Shown here piece after piece: positions 11,550-21,579 of a stretch of DNA of 64,000 bases; within the stretch, counting starts at the first letter, position 1; each line of letters starts with the position of its first letter. The DNA comes from Angiostrongylus vasorum (lineage: Eukaryota; Nematoda; Chromadorea; Rhabditida; Metastrongylidae), in the NCBI GenBank assembly GCA_018806985.1, contig JADANN010000162.1, positions 558,001 through 622,000 on the forward strand. The letters are read 5' to 3'. A model generated the notes under the pieces. It had not been told where the DNA came from. It saw nothing but the letters and a program-made list of their open reading frames with translations, and ran no database searches. Position numbers and translations under genes: made by a program.

Positions 11550-12650
11550 TCTAAATCTTATTTTAAAAGTAAGTCGAGCCACAGAGGTACAAGAAGGAGA
11601 ATTTCTTCGCTGATCTCGGGTGGAAGCAACTGAGCTCAACGATTGTTTCAATTGATTTTGTTGTTTTTTTCACCTGGTATCACAATTCGTACATCTTTAG
11701 CTGTTACCTCTTTGTAGCGAGAATGATTTGAATGAAATTAAAGGCTAAATTAAAGGGATCCTTCACTCTCCTCCCTCAGATGCCGGGGATCACGTGTCCG
11801 GTCAGTCCGACGTCCGCACATCGAAGCAAGATGCTCGGTTGACAGGCGCATGAAGGCATGCAATTAGTCCTCGCTCGAAATCAACTGAAGATGAACGGAA
11901 CGCTGTGCGTACAATTTGTCATTAGTGCTATTTTTGGTAAATCAGTCATATCTCAATTCAACAGAGTCGCCTATTCATTTCAATTCTCTCCGAGATTTCC
12001 GTACTAACCTGGAAGATGAGGAGAGTATTGCGAGTATAGTACCGCCACAAACCCTCTAAAGTATAAAGGATAAAATTCCCACTGATCTTAATTAAATTAA
12101 AAGGTCTATGCTGCTGAAACAAATTCCAAAAGTACGAGAGCTTCCCCATTTCATTTAATTTCCTATGTAACAAACTGGGAAAAAACTGGAAACCTAATTG
12201 TGGATCCTTTAGGTTTTAGGAAAGGACCACAACTCTTAATGGTTTTAATGCCTTTTATTATGTTATGCCCAGTTAACCAATCTCGACCGAAAAAAAACTC
12301 CAGAATGTGCTATTGCTCGATGACAAATTCATTCTCCACACTGGTCAACAGTACCACCGCAATTCGATAGATAGAGATAAGTGCGACAACCACCTTCGTA
12401 GTTACCTAGGCTGGTATAAGTTATACAGAGGGCTGCATTGATCATCGTCAAGATCTGGGGGGTTATTATCGGTTCAACCTGTTGTGTCACCTCTTGGTTG
12501 ATCACATTTTCTCGCTACCGCTTTCCAACATTTGCTCAAGCTACATGCAAACTATGAGCTCTGACCTCCAGTGAATGTAAAAAAGAAACAGATTCAGTGC
12601 CGATGCCAACAGGTAACTGATGACGAGCGATTTATATAACCGAGTAGGTA
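11550..12650. other. Intergenic, no gene seen
   Basis: AT-rich and without long or motif-bearing frames on either strand. Confidence 0.45.
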
Positions 12651-12654
12651 CGAA

Positions 12655-12930
12655 GGGACACGTGTGGCCCAATGGTCGGAGGGACCGTGCACACACATGG
12701 GATCGATTTCAGCGCCCGTGGCCCACCAAGCCCTCCATCTCTCCAGGGTCGGCACATTGCTACCATACTTGTCTGAGAGGGATAGCAGCACTGACCTCAT
12801 ACATCGGTAGGCCACCGCGAGTCATTTGTAAAGGCCAGATATGCATTCAATCACCTGCAAACCATGCTTAATGGAGTTGAATGTATGGCCCATCCCTAAG
12901 GCATAGATCAACGCCGAGAACATTTTTTTT
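12655..12930 (+). repeat. SINE family A copy
   Basis: The head is diverged (CACGTGTGGCCCAATGGTCG) but the B-box region (ACATGGGATCGATTTC), the central TAGCAGCACTGACCTCATAC block and the tail are intact. A family B tail follows directly at 12945. Confidence 0.85.
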
Positions 12931-12944
12931 CAAATAGCTACGTG

Positions 12945-13065
12945 TGACGACTGCGGTATGGAGTTTTGCAAATATTTCAGCATCATTTTCGTGATTGCAT
13001 TGCAAATAATACTCTGCTGTGAAAAATTGTAGTATGCAGCAAATAAAAACTTGACATTGTGATTT
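12945..13065 (+). repeat. SINE family B 3' fragment
   Basis: Only the body and tail remain: GAGTTTTGCAAATATTTCAG, ATCATT, AATACTCTGCTGTGAAAAATT and AGTATGCAGCAAATAAAA. Confidence 0.75.
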
Positions 13066-13109
13066 TCGACTTCACCCTCAGTTTAACTGGGTTCAATGCC
13101 CATGCTTTT

Positions 13110-13370
13110 CAACGCCGATCACAACGATGCTGAGATATTTGCAAAACACTGGACCTCAGGTATCTGCATTGGGAAAAGCGAAAGCGCTATCACCCTTTCC
13201 GGCAGCTAACGCATTCGCCACCACGCCATGCGGGTCCTTCGTTTCGCCTGTCTCTCAGCTATTTCTATCGATCACTTGCCATTAGCAATCACCCGTCAAC
13301 GGGATTGATCTGGGGAGCCCAAATCGGCATTGAACCCAGTTAAGCTAAGGCTATAGTTATAATAATAATC
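13110..13370 (-). repeat. SINE family B copy with 5' extension
   Basis: On the minus strand this copy has the leader that precedes the tRNA-like head in longer members. That leader holds CTGGGTTCAATGCCGATTTG, a CCCGTTGACGGG hairpin, and GAGACAGGCGAAACGAAGG. It faces the plus copy at 13400, so the hairpin sequences also pair with each other. Confidence 0.8.
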
Positions 13371-13399
13371 TTAACTTTTTTTTATTTACTGCGTATTCT

Positions 13400-13660
13400 T
13401 TTTAATGGCAGGGATCAATCCCGTTGACGGGTGATTGCCGATGGCAAGTGATTCATAGAACTAGCTGAGACAGGCGAAACGAAGGACCCGCATGGTGTGG
13501 TGGTCAACGCGTTACTCCCCCGGAAAGGGTAATAGCGCATTTCGTTCCCCACCGCAGACACCTGCGGTCCGGAGGTCTGCAAATGTCTCAGCACTACAGA
13601 AGTTATATTCTCGCAACGTACCTTGCCATTAAAAAGAATAGGCAGTAAATAAAAAAGGTT
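13400..13660 (+). repeat. SINE family B copy
   Basis: Contains the leader hairpin near 13425, the head CCGCATGGTGTGGTGGTCAA, the CCGGAAAGGGTAATAGCGC block, the TCTGCAAATGTCTCAGCACT body and the TAGGCAGTAAATAAAAAAGG tail. Confidence 0.85.
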
Positions 13661-13689
13661 AAGATTGTAATGTTGAAATATTTGCAAAA

Positions 13690-13915
13690 CTCAATGATCG
13701 GTAGAAACAGCTGAGAGACTGTCGAAGGGAAGGTCTCGCTTGGTATGCTGGTGAACACGTTAGCCCCCGGAAAGGATAACAGTGCGTTCGTTCCCCCACC
13801 GCAGACACCTACGGTCCAGAGTTTTGAAAATATCTCAGCATTGTTGTGGTTGCATTTCGTATAATACTCCTTCTGTGAAAAATTGAGTTAGGCAGGAAAT
13901 GAAAGTTACCATTAT
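13690..13915 (+). repeat. SINE family B copy
   Basis: A second plus copy in tandem with the previous one. It has GTAGAAACAGCTGAGAGACT, a diverged head (TGGTATGCTGGTGAACACG) and the AGTTTTGAAAATATCTCAGC body. Confidence 0.8.
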
Positions 13916-14191
13916 CTCAGCATCATTGTGCTTGTACTGCTATCATTCTTTCTACATTCATTCACAGCTTATTTTTATTTACAGACATACTTGACAGAAA
14001 TGAGGTTGTGTTCTTTCAAGTGGCACAGAAATTTAAAAGAATACATAGTCAACACACAATAAATGATAGACAATGATGAATACAACCAGTAGTAAGCTGT
14101 AGGTGACAGCTGGGACAGTAATAAGTCCAAATGCAAAGCGCTATACAACTTACAACCTTAAATATATAGAAAAGAATGAGAAGATCACACC

Positions 14192-17100
14192 TCAGAGAGC
14201 CGTAAGCTGATGATGTTCCACACCTATGGTGTCATTACTAGGAATAGGAGCTAAAGGCTCAGGGATAAAACACGATCCTTGTGAAGAACTCATGTTGATA
14301 GGGATCTGATTATAGAGTGAACAGAAGTTCTGTTCATATATATTCGCAGGCATTTTATAGATGTCTTTCACACCCGTCTCTGGATTAAATGATTCTGTTT
14401 TCTGCATATGTATAGTGTGAAAAGCTGGAGGGATCGACTCTACTGGAGTCGTTGTGAAATTCGCATAACAGTGCTGATGGTCCGGTAGAGGACCAGCTTG
14501 TAGGATGCCGGATAGCACTTGATGATTTTGTACTATGGGAGAGGTGGCTGGCTTCAACTGAGGAGGTGGAGTGGCGGCCTGTTCCGCCGATACCGATGGC
14601 GACACTATCGACAAATGCTGCAATTTCCCTTGCTTAATAAAGGACACAACTAGAACTAACATAAAAAAAAGCATAGATAAAGACCTATTAAACCAATAGA
14701 CGAGCTTAATATATGCACTGGAGTTCAATTTACTTACGCTGTTATCCATCACTGAATCTTCTGAGATGTTTGCCCCGTCGGGAGGGCTTCTCTGCGGACT
14801 CTCAAACTTCTTTTCTCGTTTGTCCTTTGCACGTCGATTTTGAAACCAAGTCTTAACTTGTCCCTCGGAGAGTCCGAGAGATTCGGCGAGTTGTGTCCGT
14901 TTGTCACGAACCATATAACGCTCAGAGAGGTATTCCTAAAGATAATTCTCCTAAGAACAATCATAGTCGACAGATTACGAAGAGGAAGTGTCCACAGAGA
15001 AGAAAAAACGCAACGAATCAGGTTAAGAGGATAGAGGCCCCCTTAGGTTGAGCACCAGCGGTGTGAATAACATATACTTAGACTCCTAGAAAATTTCACA
15101 GTGGTTCATGTTGAAAGAAAATGAACAAGGAAAAAGAAAGCTAGTCGTAAATCAGAGTTCAGATCGCGTTTTGGCCCAAGGATAAAAGGTGATCGTTGAT
15201 TGATTACTTGAATGCTAAAAAAAAGAAAAAACAACAAGGAGAAGCAGAATAGAAAAGAACCAAACCTAAACAGAAAGTAATATGACAAAATAATAGCATC
15301 ACATAAAGAACTTCCAGACATCCTACTCCTCATTTAGCTCATAAAAGCGATCTGAACTGTGTGGGCGAAGTGGAGGTCCACGCCTGGAGCGCTAATCTGG
15401 CGATCTCTTGAACATCTACTGAAGGAATAAACATTTCCACGATAGCGATTATTGTCCTCAACGCCGTTGCGAAAAGCAATTAACACCAGCCATCCAGACG
15501 TGTGAGCGCCGAATGAGATTGACAAGCCCCCAGTGCTTCTTCAGTTCTGCCGCTGTACGACGAAGGAACGAAGCTTAAAGCCGAAAGCTTTCGGTGTTGC
15601 TCAATCCCTGACGGATGCCCTATGCATTCGAGTTCATTAAGCATCGTTAGAGGTGAATGGATGCATATACGGCTTATACAGCGACTTGCAGTGACCCGCT
15701 TATGTATCAAATCAGTGCTACTGCCCTCCGAGACAGCTATGGTACTAATTTGCCGACCCCGGAGAGGTGGAAGCCCTTGGCGAGACAGCGGTACGGGGTC
15801 CAACCAAAAACAACGTGTGTATCGCAGGGTATCTCTAACCACTGCACAACACACGCCTAATTAAGCCAGATGTCCACAAAAATGTCACTCAATAGACTAT
15901 TGAAGGACATGCTTACTTGCTTCTCAGTTATCAAATGGCACTTATCATATCAATCAACAGCTCACGTATAGAGTAGAGACCAATGAGATGACAGAAGAAT
16001 GGCGTAGACCCCGCCCGAATGCAATGATGAATCGCCAAGTGTGGGAAATTGATGCTTTTTCAGTGCTCTTGAACTCGTCTTCATACGCGCTCAAAAGCGG
16101 ATGCTACAAACATGAAACCCTTAAAGTTAAGCCAAACTACTCTCCACCTAGGGAACCTGGTAAGGATGCTTACAAAACGTTAACAAATCATTAGGTTCGA
16201 CATGATTGTGCTAGTCTCTGGTAGCTTTAGAGCTCAGTTGAACTAAGACTGTGGCTTTAGCCGATGTAAATCCATGGAACTAAATATAATAGAACGAAAA
16301 TGTCACAAAAATTATTAAGCTTTAATCCTTTAGTCATGGAAACGTATCGACATGTATCGCTGTGCGCTGTCGATAAAGTGAATAGCAGAGCAGCGCTTCA
16401 TTTAAATTGAATTTTTTTTCATTCAAAGAAACCATATGCGTAGTCGCGGCAATTATTAACGTGAAGTTTTAGCGACCAGTGACATAATATAACCCCGGGA
16501 TTGGTTTCTAATTCGAAAAAAATCGCATGCAAACAATTAATTTAGCGCAAGTGTTCTCTAAATACTGAACACAATTATGCACTAACATCAGCTTGCGACA
16601 GTGAACGGGATGTTCCCACGCATTGTGGGTATCGCAGCCAGCAGATGGATACTGAGAGCCAGTCGTAACCCCTACGCCACTAATCCATCCCCCTCTCATG
16701 GACAGATGTCGCTCGCATCCATCTATTCCCTGTCAATCAATACCCACATCCCTCGTAGAAAGACGAAGAGCGAAGAAGCATAAATATCAACATAGATGCT
16801 ATATGGCAGATAGAATGCAGAAGAATCACTGGAATTCGCGTCGAACGACAGGGGGAATGTTCAAAAACGAGGAAGCAATCCAAACGTACGCCACAGCCAA
16901 CAAGGAGCAACAACACGGCACTTCAGTTCGCAGCTGACACATTGAACAATCACGAAACGCCGGTCAAAGGTCAGGAAACTACTGACTCTCTTTCACAGAA
17001 ACGCACTCCTCAACTTAGAAGAGAAGATGTGCACATAAGTACTGTGATAGTACGAGTCATTCATCAGAGCACCAAAATTCAACACTTCAAAAACTTACCT

Positions 17101-17305
17101 TCTCCAAAACAGTTGCTTGGTATTGAGTAAAAGTGGTCCTTTTGCGCCTATTTTTACTACCAGCGTTTTCTGTAGGGCTTGACATAACCGGTTCTGGGTC
17201 AGAGTACAGCTTTTTCAATTCTCTCGCTTCAGGCGCTGAAACCAATAGATGTTCAGGACGATAGTAGGGCTTGAACGCTGAACCAGCACTAGCCATTGAG
17301 AGCAT
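14192..17305 (-). CDS. Homeobox transcription factor (Q50, T47)
   Basis: Three minus-strand exons: 17305-17099 (69 codons), 14935-14738 and 14632-14192, about 281 residues. The GTAAGT donor at 17098 and TTTAG acceptor at 14936 join the homeodomain in phase 0 as VLEK|EYLSERY. The homeodomain covers about residues 53-112: RRKRTTFTQYQ at the N-terminal arm and helix 1, then helix 3 with VKTWFQNRRAKDKR. It has the invariant W48, F49, N51 and R53, plus Q50, T47 and D56. The rest is Pro/Ser-rich, as in regulators. Family knowledge makes it a nuclear DNA-binding protein of the ANTP/NK-like group. Thr47 recalls BarH/HMX-type proteins but Ala54 and Asp56 do not, so I give no symbol. The C. elegans gene ceh-62 is worth comparing (recollection only). 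Exons 2 and 3 are separated by a 105-nt, stop-free intron. The start codon follows an in-frame TAA. Confidence 0.93.
14633..14737 (-). other. Short in-frame intron in the homeobox gene
   Basis: GTAAGT at the 5' end and TTATTAAG at the 3' end bound 105 nt with no stop in the gene's frame. If retained it would insert 35 hydrophobic residues (LSMLFFMLVLVVSF) that make no sense in a homeodomain protein. Splicing is the natural reading. Confidence 0.75.
15570..15858 (-). repeat. SINE family A copy in the homeobox intron
   Basis: In the same orientation as the host gene, in its 2163-nt intron. The minus-strand head is TGTTGTGCAGTGGTTAGAGA, and the central and tail blocks are recognisable. Confidence 0.85.
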
Positions 17306-17316
17306 TCTTGTTTAAA

Positions 17317-17325
17317 CTGAAATTC
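17317..17325 (-). promoter_or_regulatory. Candidate trans-splice acceptor of the homeobox gene
   Basis: On the minus strand GAATTTCAG ends at 17317, 11 nt before the ATG at 17305, with no upstream donor nearby. This is the standard arrangement of a nematode spliced-leader site and fixes the 5' end of the mature mRNA. Confidence 0.6.
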
Positions 17326-17329
17326 AGAG

Positions 17330-19240
17330 AAAACTATTCGAGAACACTCAGAATGACACGATTTTCGGAGGTAGTGAAGAGACAAAACTCATGAGATCTC
17401 CCATTTCATCTAAACAATCATACAAGAAACAACACTGAAATGGCTCTAAGTAGCACAACAAATGCAGAGGCGAGAAACATTCCGTCTATGGAAGGCCCTC
17501 CTCAACCTCTTCACAACCCGCCCCTCAGAGCGCGCCGGCCGATTGGCACAGCGGGCCCGGAGCGAACCGGCAGGGTCCCCAAGTGCTCGGTAACAGCAGT
17601 AATTATGTCCGGAAGGATAGAGGGACTAGCGTCAACATGCCTCAGGGGAAACGTACAGCAGAGAAGAACCGACAGGTCATCGTACCATGCGTCGCAGTCA
17701 GACAGGACACACTGGCATCGATCGCATCTATGTTGACCAGAATGAGACATTAGGAAAAGGAACTGTGGTGATCATAGCATAGTTACCAATTTAAAATTAC
17801 TCCTTACAACGTCACAGTTTATTTCAAAAGGGTTCTTAGATGTAAGTTTCGATGAACTGGGGTCGAATGGCGCTAAAGCAGATGCTTTTTGGTAAACTAC
17901 CGAAATCATTTTGATATATCCCATTATGGCGCCAAAAGCAAAGAAGCAGTGGTGACATTTCCCAGTCTCACTAAGAGCATTCCAAATCCCGATCATATCA
18001 CTTGACATATTAGCGTGCTGGACCTAATAGATGGAAAATGTTCACAGATTTTAACAAGCTACCATGATAAACTTAGCCCATTAAGAAAAAAAGGTGGGAT
18101 TTCTCAAGCAATTACTTACTACAAGTAGGTAATAGCTACGGGAAACGCCAAATTCTACTCCCACAAAGACAAAACCTACAACCAATTTATAGTTTAATTA
18201 CTCCAAGTTATGAAAAACTCATTTCTATTGAGTTCAAACTATTCACGCTAACACACCAGCTTTTGCATGAATACCACCATAATAAATGTTTTCCTTGTTA
18301 ATATGGTCCCTCGACGAGTAAATAAATGAAGGATAAGGATAGACTTATCTGCTAGTCACACTTCGATATAGAGAATTTTCTCCATGGTTAGATCGATCAC
18401 GTGCGATCACCATGGCGACACAAATGTACCAATAATGGATTTAAAGCATTTAACCGGTAACAGAGCACGTTTAGGATTATGATATCTCGCTTCAGATGGT
18501 TCGAATGTCGAGATATCTCCCACGGATTCACGGCAATTTGACAGTGGCATTTATTTTTGAAAAACTCACACCATCCAGTTTACTTCTACTACTACTACAA
18601 CATTCAGTCTGCTGTTACAAATTTTGGCTTCTCCTATTTGTAGTCATGTAGGTAATGTCCACACTATGGTTACCACCTCATCTCTGATGGTGTTCGTACG
18701 GAACAGATGTTTCTTTTGTACCAGTTTGGCCTTTAAGCTTAGAAAGAACGCAAAACTTCGATCCGAAAGTCAAGCTAACGATAATTAAATGCCGACAATC
18801 TTTGCCATTCTGGAAGAAACTACTGACGTAATGGTAAATGATAAACCACTGAACAATTAACAATTACTGGCGGTGGTCTAGGGTAAGAGGATGTGTTGGC
18901 CTGGGAGGTCACCGTCGAAGCTTTCTCAGCATTCCTTGGAAATGTCTTGGCAAATTAAGTGAGTCAATGTCACGAAAGGTAAACAACAGAGCGTTCTAAC
19001 AAAATGTTAAGACCACATATTACCATCATAGTTTAAATCTTCCTGTTTTCATTTGCGAAATGATGGTTCGTTTAAGGAGATCGAAGAATGTAGAAATAAG
19101 GCGTGTCCTGGAAATCCTAGCTACTACGTAGTAGAATTCGCTAACATTCGTTTACTGAAAACCCGCAGCATAAATCATTTCGTAGCTAGAACGTATAGAT
19201 TCATAGTCGAAGACGGTATACACTGTTCTTGAGGATGAAA
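17330..19240. other. Intergenic, no gene recognised
   Basis: A GC-richer patch at 17430-17760 carries opposed ORFs (98 codons plus, 79 codons minus). Their composition (Arg/Pro-rich, DASPSILPDIITAV on the minus strand) suggests an old repeat rather than a gene, but I cannot name it. The remainder is AT-rich without features. Confidence 0.35.
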
Positions 19241-19521
19241 TGATAAACGATAAAGCTCTGGGCGTTTATCAATCCCCGAGAGATGGGTCATGCATCCCAC
19301 CTCATTAAGCATCGCTGGAGATGATTGAATGCATACCTGGCCTTTACAATGACTCGCGGTGGCCTGCCGATGTATCGAGCCAGTGTTGCTATCCTCCCGG
19401 ACAAGTCTGGTGCCGATTTGACGACCACGGGATAATGGAGGGAATGATGAGCCACGGGCGCCGGGATCGATCCCATGTATGCATTGCAGAACGCCTCCGA
19501 AAACTGCGCCACATGCGCCGC
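19241..19521 (-). repeat. SINE family A copy
   Basis: Complete except for small changes. On the minus strand the head ends at 19521 (GCGCATGTGGCGCAGTTTTC) and the tail at 19241 (AGCTTTATCGTTTATCA). Confidence 0.87.
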
Positions 19522-19768
19522 TATTCTTGAGGAAATTTCAAACATGAGTACCGACTTTCTATCAGATTGACTCCTGTTCACTGCGAAATACGGTGAAAGC
19601 CATGTAAAAAGCAGAACGACACTTTTGGTGTTTTTCACGAACTATTTTTTTCAAAATTCAAACCCACAGTGGGTGGCTGTCAAATTATGGCTGGGAAAGT
19701 GAATGCCAAGCTGCGATCTCCAGAGATGGTTCTTTACTCCAGAATGATCAATCAAGCCGGAAGATATT

Positions 19769-20034
19769 TTGACATTTCCATTCGGAAACCCACCAAGGAG
19801 TAAAACTACGCGATTGAAGAGCCTGATAAGTTATTCACAGTACAAAGTATGTGGTCTTCTTGTACAAAACAATAAAACAAAGGAATTCAAAGCAAAATGC
19901 GATGGTATTAGCGCCCATCGAGCGAGCGGAGCTCACCGAGCAGCTCTAGTCGGCAACGAGGCGAATGACGCTTTTAATGGCATGTGCTCGAGTCGTTCAA
20001 TGATTAACAGGAGTACAGGTGATATCAGTGACAG
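19769..20034 (+). CDS. Possible exon, unknown protein
   Basis: An open frame of about 89 codons ends at a strong donor, GACAG|GTGAGT, at 20034. The 3' half (19900-20034) is GC-richer than its surroundings and encodes a polar sequence (SAHRASGAHRAALVG). No domain, acceptor or partner exon is identified, and an overlapping frame is equally protein-like. Confidence 0.2.
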
Positions 20035-20336
20035 GTGAGTTTTCAAAATTCAATGCATAATCAATGAAAGCAGTGAATGCTTGTACAAATTGAAGTTCTC
20101 TCTAGGTAAAAACAAAGCAAAGCAATGTCATTCAACGAAATTGGAACTCAAACCATATTGAGCTATTTTTAGCTTTCCGTTGTTTTCTAGTTCAACACTT
20201 TCGCAACGAAACCGCTTTTCTATCAACTGCCGAAAATTTGCATTAATTACGGTGCCTGAAAACCATAGGGTGTAAAACGATTGTAAAAAAGAAGATTCGA
20301 GCTACTATTTCAAGAAGTCTTTTACTTCCTTATTTA

Positions 20337-20560
20337 AACATGACCCGTCATCATATGTACTGTGCTGGTCGCAGCACATATTGTTTTTTGATTCATTTCC
20401 TCGTACCCATCACCTACGAAGGTCTTCAGATTTCTTCATGGATGTTGTCGATTGCTGGTCCACTCGATTATCCACGGAGTTCTGAGAGCTGGGTTGGAAG
20501 GTTCCCGTTTGGGTTGCAAGAAGTGAACTAACTGCAGGCAAGTTTGGTAACCGATTTCCC
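20337..20560 (-). repeat. SINE family C fragment
   Basis: Shares ACATGACCCGTCATCATATG and the TTTCTTCATGGATGTTGTCG / CTGGTCCACTCGATT blocks with copies at 53930, 28660 and 62295. The tRNA-like head is missing. Confidence 0.6.
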
Positions 20561-21014
20561 ACTATGGAAGGATGAGAGGCTTAGTGAGCCTAAACTGGCA
20601 CCGTGCTCGTGATGAACGGCAGGCCTACCACTGCTTTAACGCTCAACTTCTATGAAAAGTCTTTCTAAAGGTTCCATATTTTTCTTACTTTAATTTTCTT
20701 TCAATTTTTTAACGTAAAGGCTGAAGTCACAAACACCAGTGATACGTTGGAAGGCAGATTCGTGTCCTATTGTGTGAAACCACGACTGTTCATTTGCTGC
20801 GCTGTTATAAGAAAGACAAATATCGACATCGAACAAAAAAGAAAAAAAATCGAAGAGAAAGGCATATGGGTTCGAAGTGATCAAAATCCTATTTTTGCAG
20901 AACATAAAAATGATACTACCTCGCAAATATTCCAAAATTTCGGACCAAACCACATAGGGAGCACAGGTACTTAGATATAAGCTAAACTTGGTTCAGTGTC
21001 AATTTGTATCCCCC

Positions 21015-21250
21015 GCATCATTCACGTTGATGGATGATTGATGATAGCACCGACAGAGTAAGAAATTGGCTGAGAAAAAGACAAAGCAAAGGCATCGGTT
21101 GGTGTGGTGGACAGCACGTGAGCCCTCCATAACGGCATTTGCCGATTCGAAACCCAACTGAGCTTCCAAGTCTTGCTGATATTTGAGCATCCTTGTAGTT
21201 GTCTTCACGCCATGCCATAAATAAAGAATAGGCAGTAAATTCGGTTTCAG
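21015..21250 (+). repeat. SINE family B copy, subfamily with TCGGTTGG head
   Basis: The head is GGCATCGGTTGGTGTGGTGG, the B-box CGATTCGAAACCC at 21144-21156. The body is CCAAGTCTTGCTGATATTTG and the tail ATAGGCAGTAAAT. The copy at 34880 belongs to the same subfamily. Confidence 0.8.
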
Positions 21251-21283
21251 ACATTCAGTTAGTAGAGTTTAAAATTAGCAGAG

Positions 21284-21575
21284 ATGGCGCGCGTGTAGCG
21301 CAGTGGTTAACACCTTATAGTAAGCAAACGGTTGCTCTTTCGATAGCGGATCTGGAAAAATCAAGCACATCATTTCTCAGGTGTTAGAAAATTGGTGCGA
21401 AATTTGTCTGGGATGATAAAAACACTGATTCGATGCATCGGTAGTTCACAATAAGTGACTCTATAAGCCAGTCATCCATTCAATCAACTGGATGATGCTC
21501 CATTAAGTCTAATATATGACAGATCCCTGAGGGATTGACTTACGTCGATATGCTTACCTTACTTTTTCCTTTATA
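21284..21575 (+). repeat. SINE family A copy
   Basis: Perfect A-box region (GCGCGTGTAGCGCAGTGGTT), then a diverged B-box and centre. The tail includes CCCTGAGGGATTGACTTACG. It lies just downstream of a family B copy. Confidence 0.85.
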
Positions 21576-21579
21576 AACT

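Noticed and set aside
11170..11613. 147-codon plus-strand ORF
   Set aside because: It runs through a SINE A copy and reads the conserved repeat blocks. The same peptide pieces (GRIAALTQYIDRPPQVI) recur wherever the repeat does, on both strands.
14633..14737. Membrane helix in the homeobox protein
   Set aside because: The hydrophobic stretch is encoded by a canonical short intron.
16598..16700. tRNA-like sequence on the minus strand (GGATTAGTGGCGTAGGGGTT)
   Set aside because: There is an A-box-like start but no convincing B-box and no second copy in the window.
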